64,000 bases of DNA from Branchinecta lynchi (lineage: Eukaryota; Arthropoda; Branchiopoda; Anostraca; Branchinectidae). The number at the start of each line of letters is the position of its first letter. The first letter of the stretch is position 1. Of this stretch, positions 44,001 to 56,000 are shown piece after piece. The stretch covers positions 806,001 to 870,000 of the forward strand of contig JAKZAP010000011.1 in assembly GCA_023053575.1 (NCBI GenBank), written 5' to 3'. The translations under genes and the position numbers were made by a program. The notes under the pieces are model-generated. The model was not told where the DNA came from, did no database searches, and saw only the letters and a program-made list of their open reading frames with translations.

Positions 44001-47000
44001 CCCCATCTCTGTAATATAACTATGCGGAGTCGAATATTTCCCCATACCCTGTCCGCTACGAACGAGCGGAGGTTAGTAGCTAAATCGCTGTGAAACCGCC
44101 GTGAGAAAAAGTAGAAGTCAAAGCTGATTGGTTTTATTGACGCGCTACAGAGCGGGTCAGCGCCAGGAGTACGCCTCCTAAACTATTTTTTCTGAGATGA
44201 GCAGCGGCGTAAACGGGTATCAACATCAGCTCAAATCAAGAGTAAATACCTCTAGGTCCGCTCAGTTTTGTCAGGGTATTCATAGTCGCTGCATGGGACT
44301 AACGACAGGAGTTCTGTCTGATTATTTGTTCTTGATACGTGCATGTCTGGCGTCATGATGAATCGGAAAAAGTGCAACTTTCGTTGCCCGAGTGGACCCT
44401 GAGCGGTGTCTGTCCTGACCCGACCATAGAGTCAATGTAAATCGTTTATCCGTATAACACTCTTGAGAGTGACCCTCCGCGCCTATGCAGAATCGCCGTG
44501 TACCTAGGGGAAGAGCTGGAACCGTCACCACAACTGTCTGCAACGGACGCCGTGATTGTTTGATACAGGATTTGAGTTGTTGAGTTCGAGTCGTTCGGGC
44601 GACGTTTCTCGCTCTTCTCGAGGTTAATCGGCGTGTTTTGGACTAGTCATATAATCACCGGAAGCTCCGTCACCCTCAGTATTGCTACCACCATCTGACG
44701 GAACCTGCGAGTCTTTGCGAGAATACTCTATATGCCAGTGATCCTCAGGAAGAACGAGAAAACGTCTCACTAACAACTCAAGCTCAACAACTCCAATCCT
44801 GCGTCAAACAAGCACAGCGATCTTCGGGAGCAGCTGTGATACCAGAGGTGAAACCGCTTCCGGCTCTTCCGCTAGGCATCCGGCGATTTTGCATCGGCAA
44901 GGAGAGTTAGTCATTAAGAGTATTGGTTGCAAAAATCTGTGACAGGCCTACCCAATTCGGTTCTTTTTTCATTTTCTACGAAAAACTGTTAGATTCTAAG
45001 TTTCTAATTTGCTCTTATAAGAGGAGCCAGTAATCGTAAACATACAAAAACAAAATCCTTTTTCCGACAAGAGTTGCCTTGAAATTGGTCAAAATGATTT
45101 GAAATCGCAGGCTTTTGGACATTCATGGCATAAGTACAATTTCCTGTGGCAATTTTTTCACAGCTCTGGATCTGGAGCAATGCTTCCACTTGCTCATCTT
45201 CAGAATCCTGCCGTGAACCCGAAAAGTCCTGAAAAATCCTGCTCGGAAAGCCCAAAATCCCGTCAAAAAATCCTGCCGTAAAAAAACCAATAAATTCCAT
45301 AGTAGTTGAAGGGATAGTTTTAACAAGCGCAGCTGAATTTGTCTTCTCTATCGTATGGGTGGGCAAGACGTCACGTGAAATACGGAGACTAGGGCGTCAA
45401 CGATTGTACCAAGGACAAATTATTGTAAGCGCGCCAGGCAAAATTTTTTTAATACGCTTTCTTCTGTCAAAATTCAACTTAAATTCTAGCTTTTAATGTG
45501 GTTTAAGCCCCCAAAAATTCCAAGCCTTCAACGTCAACTAAATAACGCGTCCTCCTTCTAAATAAGGAATATATCCTACAAAATACGCCGCAGGTGAAAA
45601 TTTGTGGAAACACTGCTTAAAGTGTCTTTTTGCGATCCGAAACGAAGACATTATCAGAAGCATAGCTTTCAAGTTATTATTAGATGGTAAAAGTTGGACC
45701 GTCGAATGTAGCCATACATTACAACTAAAATAGAGCTTCCATTTCCCGTAAGTTACCTAATTCTCACTGCAGTCTGTTAAAATTATCAGAAAATTCCTGG
45801 GAAGTCCTGAAAAAGCCCGGAAATCCTGCTAAATCCTGGATTCTTAAAAATCCTGACAAAATCCTACCGGCATCCAAAAATCCTGAATTTCAGGATAAAT
45901 CGTGCAAAGTGGAAGCACTGATCTGGAGAGAAGGGCAAAACCTGTGACAAATCGCAGGATTTTGCGACCAGTTGCAACACTGACTTCCCTTGGTCACACT
46001 TGGCTCACTTCCTGGCTTTTTTGGAGTGCAAAAGTAGAAAAAACAAAAAGAACAAGATACAGCTAATTCTTAATGTTGTCGTTATAAATTCAGGGGATCA
46101 GTTAGAGCAAAACAGTGTGTACATGATGTTACGGGAACCCTAATTGACCCCTAATTGCAGTCTGCTCATCATCCCCAAGCTACCACAAAGCCCATCAAAT
46201 CTCACATCCCCTAGGGATTTTCGGTTGTTTGTCGAGTTTTTGAGCCCAGCGTGACCAAGGTGTAACTGAAAGTCAAATATTGGTTTTCATTTCCAGCATG
46301 CTGATATGCTAGTTTGGCAAGTTCCGCATTCTCCTAGAGAGAGCGTTTATTGAACAAATATTGGAATAGATTTTAGATGGGACGCCCCACACGGCACTGG
46401 CTACCTATCACGAAACAAGTCTGCCACGAGACAAAAATTTCTAAACAGATTTTCGCGAGACAAGTCAGTCATTTTTCAATTTTTCACAAGACAAATTACC
46501 AGCAGACAAATTATCACGAGGCAAACCTTGCTCAAGACAAATTTCAGTGAGGCAAATCCGACATAAAGACGTTCTATAAATTTCAACTACGGTACTGAAT
46601 TTTATTTGATCTAAACATACACACAAAACTAAATTAAAACACAAAGTCGGAAATTAAAATGTAAACATATCGAATGCCGAAGAACCGGGATCGAACTTTG
46701 TCGTTGACAATCGCTGCGGGATTACATATGTGGTCGTGGTCAGCCGTGGAAGTTAAAGTAAACTTGCCATTACATTCTTTCCCTCGTAGCCTTCTGGATA
46801 GCTTTTTTCAGAGCATCTGAAGTAGCCGCTTTCTGAAGATGTTGAAAACAGAACGAACTTGTAGCCACTAGTATGGACTGCAGTCCCTCCTCTTGCAGTT
46901 TTCACCATTTCTAACTGGATTTTGGTTGACATTCTGTTTCCAAAACCAAAACTGACTACTATCCTAACATGCACCCTATACTATATATACGGTGGCTCCC

Positions 47001-50000
47001 TCTAAGCTGATTGTCTTAATCCTACTTTTCTTAATCCGGGTTGTCTCGTGGAAGGGTTTTCTAATGAACAATTGGCTCTCGAAGTTTGTCTAATGCTCTG
47101 ATTGCCTCGTGCGGATTTGCCTAGTGACACTTGTCAAAAGCCGATTGTCGTGATATGATCCCACGACATCTTAGGGGGCTATGGAGGAGGCTAGCTTTTC
47201 TTCATGATAGTGACGATAATACTTGGTTACCCTGGGATACTGGGAATGATGCTGCAGTGCTGAATATTTAATTTTCGCCGTTCCCGATGAAAAATTCTTT
47301 GACTGTGTCGTTGTATGGTAGTTGTACGAAAAATTTGCATGTATTAATATGTAGTAGTATGAAATACTTTGCTTTAACATGCCTCGGGCTGGGTTAATCT
47401 TCAGTAGTAGTATCCGATAGCATCCAAGCAACCAAGTTTGCTGTAGTAGCATCCAGTTTGCTAGTGGTAGCATGCAGTGGCAACAGTTACTACTGCGTGC
47501 TGCTTTTTCTTACAAATCCATACGGCTAATTTTCGAAAAAATTTTTTAACGGGTTGGTAAGCTCCGGTTTTACTGTTATGTTGTTAATAATAACAATAAT
47601 AATACAAAGCAAGAGAAAAGGCCTTCGCCTCTAAATAACTCTAAGAAATTTAAAAATGAATGAATGATTTATGAATGAAATATGATTTATGAGTGATGTA
47701 TTATAATCAATGAATGAATGATTTATGACGCACTGCCCAAGGGCGTAAGTGTAGTAGAAAATGACAAAGAAATGTTAAGTAATCGTAAAACACTATAACA
47801 ATATTTTCCATAGAGGTTCACTAATTTAGAATCACATAGATGGGATCGTGGACAGGTAAGTTTCCGATCGGAGAACACAAATTAGAGGAGAGTGGTGTTC
47901 GTTAATGGTGTTCGAGGACAAGGGAACGATCTAGGAACTGTGACTCAGGGCTTCAGTGTTTTCTTGGAAAGTTTATTTTCTGACGATCTTTCTTTGTAGA
48001 GGAAGTCCTGAGCTCCGACAACGCGCTATGGTTTTCTCCAGATGGCAAGAAGATCGCCTTCGCGACTTTCCGTGATCAAGATGTCGCTACTTTCGAGTTC
48101 CCATATTACGGAAATCCTGGATCGCTAGAGTGGCAGTATACCAAGCAAGTCCCTATCAAATACCCGAAGGTGGGAGTTAGAATTATTTCTCTAATTATTT
48201 AGCAAGGGACTGAAGGCCTCTAATCTGCTTTGTTCAATGACTCTCAATGATATCAATGCAGGAGTCAGAGCTACTTGGCCGATCGGCGTCTTTTTCAACT
48301 TAAAGCGGGCCGCGAAAATCGCCTTCTACCACACACACAATGATAACCATCCCTACTGCCACTACGAAATGTTCAAAACCACAAAAACACCGTCAAACAG
48401 TGAGCAAATTTAAAAAAAAAATTCCTAGATTTGAAATAATTCAAGCATTCACGTCACGTAGGGAGCCAAGGATCAGAATAATGATTTTCATCTAATGCTG
48501 CAACTGTTATTACATGTACAAATAAATTAAAAACCGTCTTAAAAACAGTCTGGTATTTCTGAAGTTATGAAAAAAAAAATCAGTTAAGTTGGTGATTCTT
48601 TGCTAATCAGACTGGGAAAATTTCATCATCTTGAAAAGAAGACGTGCTGCGTAGGTTTTTTCTCGAGCCAAAACTGCAACCCGGCAACCAAGTTCAAATC
48701 TAAATAGACTGATGGCTTGCGGTCAGTAAGAGAGGTAAAAAGAAAGTTTGGATTAGGTCTTTAAAAGTGACCAGCTATAAGGCGATTCTTGCATCTTTCC
48801 ATAGAGTTTAGTAACTGAGGCGTTAGAGGCCGAGCTCTAGTTTTAATGAAGCGCCACCTCGGGTGAAGGAAAATTCGAGTTTCTTGCATCAAGCGCGCTG
48901 AAATGCGCGTATATGCTAGTTCCGAGCCATTCTACAAGGAGTTGGATGTTGTGCAGTATGAGCCACGGTAAGGCCGCTGGATCCCTCCTGCACCTCTGCC
49001 CGATCAGCCATTTCTAGCGACGATGACAGTGGGACCGATCGGTTGGATTTTACAGTCTAAGCATTTCTTGATGAGCATATGTTATCTGGATAATATAGTT
49101 GTTCTAGTAATGTCTTTCAAAGGAGGAATACAGACTCTAATGTAAGAAAAGATGCTAAGCAGTTTAAGAAAGAAAATAGGATGATCAGAGATCGGCGACG
49201 AAAATCTGGACATCCCTTCTGAACCTTCTGAATTAGCAACTCCTCAACTAAAATGTGTGTCGGAGAGGACGTTGGGAGGGAACCCGGAGGGGGGGGGGGG
49301 TAGCGTGTGGGTAAATGAAGCTCCGATCATCTTGGGTGGAGTGGAGGGAAGGGGAGTCGGGAATGTTGTGTCATGCATAACTTTCGGACGGGTGATAGCA
49401 GCTATGCACCAATCCTTAAGTTTCGGGCATGGTGCCCGAACGGGCATGCCCCAACGTATGGTCATGGTGCTTATTATGTTGGGACACCACGCCCTGCAGA
49501 AAGGGGTATTTGTGTGTGACTCGGTGGTAGGATTTGAATGAAATTGGATAACTGACAAAAGCACGTGTCTTTGATGTTCCATTTCGGACCGGATCCAACA
49601 ACTGTGGAGAGCTAGAGGGGGGGGGGATCTAAGGTCCTCTGGTCAATGACACGATTAGACAAGAGGAATCGAGATGCAATTGGCCGGGAAGATTAACCAC
49701 ATGATATAGATTAAAATAATTTACATAGATCAAAGAATAATTTGATCCATTGGATCCTCCTACCAAGTATGAACAAAATATCTCAACCCCTTCGAGAGTT
49801 ATCGTTCTAATAGACGGACAAGCTTCACGAATTCATTTGAAAGATCCACTTCAAATTATACGCAAAAAGCAAAAAAAAATTCTGCCGAAAATGTCTTCTC
49901 TTACTCATAAACCTATGTTTAGCGGTTAAAGAGTTACTATAGTTAACGCGTGTGGATAATTTTATTTTCTTGTATATTTAGTATGCTTTGGCCAGATCGA

Positions 50001-53000
50001 TTTTTAGTAGTATTACATGTAGGGCCAATTTGTATGTATTTACTTCACTTTATAATCTCCGATCTTGGAGGTCAATAAAATATTTGAATTGAATTGAATT
50101 GAAGTCACACATATCCCGTCAAAACTGCTACACCGAATATGCTAAACTACAAAATATGCAGAGTATAACTTACATAAGATAATCGAGACACACAAAATAG
50201 GCTACAGATGAACCAAGTGTACAAGCGTTCAGATTGAGTTCTGTCTACCGAGTCACGACTGCGAAATGGTGTCGCCACCTGTTGTTCCAAAGATCGGTCA
50301 ACATACTAAATTGTTCGCTAGAGAGTTGCCGAATGCATTCTGCTTTTTTGACCCCAAATACTGATTGGGACTTTGGAGATAACCAAACTGATCGCAGACA
50401 CTTTTTGTTAATCTTTAGTATTTTCGAAAGCTGCAACAGCATGTCTCCTCACCCTAGATCGAATGTGTCATTTGGTTTCATGTTCCTGCTAAATTTTCGG
50501 TTTGGGCCGGATTCCGGGCGAGCTACTTGTCAAGAAACTCCGGCAAGAAAATTAAGTTCAGGAACGGATTCAGCATGTCTCCTTACCGTAAACCAAATAT
50601 CCCATCAACTTGAGATTAAACTTTTACTTTTAGCAAATTTTCTGTTTTACTTGTTCGGCAAAAAAAAATAATTTTCATCTTCGGATTCAGCGTGTCTGCT
50701 TTTCTCCCAAATCTGATTAGCTTTAAAAAAAATCGCCCTTTAATTTGAAACACCTCCCCCATCCCTAAATATAGAGCTATGGAGCCCATCTATGAAATTG
50801 ACCTGTACTTTGACCCAAAGGATCCTACACCAAGTTTGACAAAATATCTCAACCCTTTCGAGAGTTATCGTACCAAAAGACAGACGGGTGGACGGACGGA
50901 CAACTTTACGAAATCACAGATATCCCGTCACTTAGATGTTTAGGGATCCCCAATAAAGGTTTTGACCAAACTATACATATTCGTGGTCCCCAAGGGCCCA
51001 CTATCTTTGGGGCCGTATCAGAGCACTGATACACTTAGCTACTTACTACCTATACTGTAAAAAGTTTCTCAGAGTAAGGATTAAACTCAACTGCAGTATT
51101 TGCTACTGGGATTTATCTTACTATACTGGGATAAAATTAATCCGAATTAGAGATAATTTTATATGGACAAGATTAATCCCAGTAGCAAATACTGCAAGAT
51201 TTGTTAGTGTAGCCTTGTAAGTGATCTAGCTTTGTGCTATCCTTGACCATAGACAAGCTGTATTCGTTTCTAAGCTACACAAACTCTCGTACAACACGAA
51301 GCAGATCAACCTATTCGGTACAACGCTCAGCTTGTACTACAATCGGTAACAGATATATGTAATACGGGGGGTGAAGGAAGATGGACCTTTGGATTCGGTC
51401 CCGTAATGTAATCGGTAGCGTGGAGGAGGCTCGTGGGGTATTTCTCTTAGGGCGTTATAGAGTCAAACGAACTAGAGTGCGAGTATAGGTTTAATAAACA
51501 TTACGACACACAACAACATGGAGTACGTGCGCTTGTAGTTTCACTTTTGTGGGATCCCAAAACGTAAGTGGAGGGATACCTATGACATAGCAAAAGTTGT
51601 CCGTCTGCCCGTCCGTCCGTCTGTAAGCACAATAACTCTAGAAGGGAATGAGATATTTTGATGAAACTTGGTGTGAGGATTCGTTGGGTCGTCGGACCAG
51701 TCGAGTTCGTAGATGCGCTTTTTAGCCCTACATTTAGGGGTGGGGTTCAAATTAAGGGGCAAACAAAGTATTTTGAAACAGCTAATGTGATAGTCAATTG
51801 TAGGGTAAGAAGACATGCTGAACACGATGGTGAAAACCATTTTGTCATCGGACAAGTAGTTCGCCCGGAATCCGGCCCAAACCGGAAAGTTTGTTAAAAT
51901 TAAAAGTTTTATTTGGAGTTGATTAGATATTCGATTTAGGGCAAGAAGACATGCTGAACACTTATGTGAAAACAATTTTCTACCCGGACATGTAGTTCGC
52001 CCGGAATCCGGCCAAAACCGGAAAATTGTTAGAAGTTCAAGTTTTATTTCTAGTTGATTAGAAAACCGATTTAGGGGTAAGAAGAGATGCTGAATCCGTG
52101 TGTGACACTCATATTTTACCCGGACATATAGTTCGACCGGAATCCGGCTGGAGTTGGAAAATTTGTATTTGAAGTTGATTAGATGTTCATTATTGGGGAA
52201 AGAAGATACCCTGAGTTCGTTTTTTAGCTTTCTTTTTTCGCCAGGCAAGTAGTTCTTCAGTTCGGCCGAACCGGGAAGTTGGCAAAAGTGACAAGAAGTT
52301 TTCGTCAAAACAGATATGACTTATAGGGTTAAACTTATAGGCTGAATCCATATCTGAACTTGGTTTTCTCAGATGATTAGCTATTTGGCCTTAATCTGTT
52401 TCTGAATTTTAATTGTAACAATATTCAAGGAGTCTGTCGATGACTGGATCTGGCTAAGAAAAGACCAAGTTGTCTGGACCAGATATTGAATTTTTGGGAT
52501 CCCATCGAAACCTTTGGTCTTGTCTTGAGTTGTTTCCGCTTTTTGAGAGCTCTCTGGAGCATGAAGTGCTCACGATACTTGGCAAGGGAATCGAAGTAGC
52601 CTACAGGAGAAAGAGGCTTTTGCGACAAAGAGGAACTTTGCGAGAGTCCCTTGAATCAACCGATGATTCATGATACTTTCGCGGGCTTGGACATCATTTC
52701 CGGGGTGAGGGAGCGCAGGGGTTCCTCTCACTACACATACAAGTGATTTACCTTCGCAAGTGCCATGGGAGCTAAAAGCTCTTGTTAAAGCTGTCAAAAC
52801 AAGCTGTTTCCTTTAATGAGTTATAGGGATCATAATAAACAGCCTCAACTACTAATTAACCACCTACCAAATCTTCCGAAAGATACCTAAATTCATTCGT
52901 TCCGTATTTTACTAAACATTTTAACTGTTCATGGTCTATGTTCGTTTCTTATTTATTGTTTGTTAGTTTGCGTCTTACTTGTATTGTAGTGAGTGTTTAT

Positions 53001-56000
53001 TTTTCCGGCCCATGTTGGCCTAGTGGTATTAGGGTTCAAAATAAAATTGATTGAATTATTCTTATGTTCAGCCCGGTACCAGTAATCCGCACGTCTCCTT
53101 CACCGTGTTTAATCTGGAATCAGCTGTTCGTCGGGTCGACGGAGGTTACCGCAGTGGATTTTTGCGTTTCACCTTGCAGCCCCCACCTCAGCTGCAAAGA
53201 ATGTAAAGGGCTTTTTTTTATTATGGTGCTGGTTCTGGTGATGGACTGGACTGGACTGCATGACTGCATGGATCATTCCTCCCAGGCCATTTTAATCACA
53301 CTGACGTAGTTCGATCCACGGACAATTCGTCACACTTAGATTTATTAGATCGAATTCGTCGCACAGACAATTCTTCAGATTATTAATTAGCTAGAGTCAG
53401 GGGCGTCCCGAGCCTTTCTTCATTGTGGGGGGGGGGGGGGGGGAGGGGCGCAACAGGTAAAATTGAACGAATCGTCGTACTGAATTTATTTAAAAAAAAA
53501 AAAGTAAAAACATAGCGAGTTGCCTTCATGAAGCTACAACGTAAAAAGTTGCGGAGTATATACAAACAAATGTAAAGAGAAAAATTGGCGCGTTTTCATG
53601 CTTTTCCACTTCTCTTTTAATTTTTTTTTTTTCAGTTTTGCCAACAAGACTTGAAATAATCGCAAAAAACGGTGTTGCTGAATAGCGACGAGGTCGCTAA
53701 CGGCTGTGCCCATGATTATTTAGGCGCTGCAGGCTACATTTTTTTAATCCGCCTTTTTTTAAACATTTAACTACTTCCCATGCAAATCCTAGCTTTGAAC
53801 ATAGTTCAAGCCCGCCAAAATTCCAAGCCTTAAACGCCAACTAAATGAGGCACCTTTGTCGAACTAGTGAAGACTGCGGAATGCGCCGTAGGCGAAATTT
53901 TGTGGAAACACCGATGATAAAAGTGCCTTTCTGCGATCCCAAGATTACCGATTCGACCCAGAGTTGTCTGGCAACGATAGGGGCTATCCAGGGTAAAGTG
54001 GATACAAAGTACATTTGTTCGGAATTCACAGCAAACAAAAGTAGGGTGGTTTTCACGTCAAGACACGTGCTTATTCCTGAAGTACTGCAATCCTAAAAAG
54101 TAAACAAATGAACAGCAACCAGCTGAAGCTACCGTAAATGGTAAAGAATGAGAGCTAAATAAATGCCACTTAAGTTACCAAACTCAGTAACTGAGTTGAA
54201 GCAAATAATGAATTCGTAGTATACCGAAAAACTAACTAAAAGAATAAGGAACAGATCGAGAGCGGTATTACAACCGAATTTCGTAATGGAATAAAACTCT
54301 TGTTAGAACCACGTAAAACAACCGAATTCGGCAAGTCTAGTTATAGAAACGTACTAAAGAAAAATCCGGTGAATTACCGTATTTGGTAACGAATCAGAAC
54401 CAAAGGAATCTCACCGAATTTAATTATGTACTGACTCAATGCGACCGGAGATATGTTAAATTTAGATTTTAAACATGTTAAATCACCAAATTTGCGCAGG
54501 GACGGACCGATTGCGTCGAAATCGGTGCGGACTGAACGAAAGCTGGATGAATTATCGTATTCGGTCGCGAATCAGAACCAAATGAATCTGATTAATGACC
54601 GAATTATGAAATAGACCGACCGAATTACCGAATTCGGTTAAGAATGAGACCAAATAAACAGGTTAAATCACCGAATTTACGCAAGGACGGACCGAGTGCG
54701 GCGAAATCGATGCGGACTGAACAAAAGTTGGATGAATTATTGAACTCACTCACGAATCAAAACCAAATGAATCTGATTAATGACCGAATTATGAAACGGA
54801 CTGAGCGGATGCGATAGAACAGATACGGACTTGAAAAAAGTCCGGCGAATTAACGAATTCGCTAACCAATGAGACCGAATAAACAGATTAAATCACCGGA
54901 TTTATAAAGGGACAGACCGAATGAGGTGAAATTGATGCGAAATGAACAAAAGTTGGACGAATTAGCAAATTCGATAAAGAACCAATAAACATGGTAAATT
55001 CCCTAGGTTCAAAATGCGGGAACAAGCTATTTTATGGAAACGGCATCACGGCTTCGCGATTCCCGTTTTGACCGAATTTTTCGCCTCGGGAGAAAATTTG
55101 ACCGAATGCCCAAAACGTAGGGAGGGCGCTGCCCCCCCCCCCCCCTTCGGGACACCGCTGGCTAGAGTTCGTCACAAAGCACGCACAAAAAATCATTCAG
55201 ATGAGATAGAAGCAGCCGCACACAAACTGATCGCCCTATTCTCGGTTTAGTCTATCCTGCTACTGGTCAGTTTCCGACTACAGACCCGATTTTGGGTAAA
55301 AATTAAAAAAAAACCTAAAACAGACGCAATGCATTCCCTTCAGATGATTTCCTAGTACTTGGTTGAATCATTCCGTTTCTCGCCAGAAGACGTAAGAATA
55401 CCCAATTGTAAGTCTTTATTGTCATAATCATTTCCGGTTTGGGATCATATGATGGTTTCGGCCTTGTATACTTTTACAACAAATTACGCTTGTGATAAAT
55501 TCAAACCGACGTTATGTTACTCTATAACGCTTCTCCTGGATGATCGAATCAGCTGTGGGATGAATTGTTTCGCTGAAGGATTGTCTGTTGGACTAAATGG
55601 CTTTCGGAAATTGTCCGACGAAGTATCTCTGGGACGACTAACGTGACGTAAGAATTGTCTTTGGATCAATTGCCGCATAACCTCTGCATGCTACCTATTT
55701 TTGTTTTGACCACCTAGCCTAGCGCGATAGCCCCGTCCAGAATCACTATAGATGAGGGTTGCTGTTAAAGACAACTAGAAATGATCTTTACACGATGAAA
55801 TGGCTCCCAAATATTGAATTTCGAAAATACCCTTATTTGCCACGTGAAATTATCGATTTTCTTTGTATCGCTTGTCGAACCTACAGCCTTCCTGCTCTCT
55901 AACGCGGCGGCTAGACACAAAATATTTGAAAACTGAACGCGCCTTGGTTAACTATGGGAAAACCAAGCAAAAGAAAAGAAGTCCTAAACAGAAGCTAAAC

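Noticed and set aside
46675..46745. tRNA-like sequence (GTTCGATCCCGG on the minus strand)
   Set aside because: A B-box-like word is present, but no acceptor, D or anticodon stem forms.
51580..52308. 242-codon minus-strand frame
   Set aside because: Lies wholly in a copy of the 1-kb GGGATCCC element; its repeating SNQLEIKL text mirrors the DNA units.
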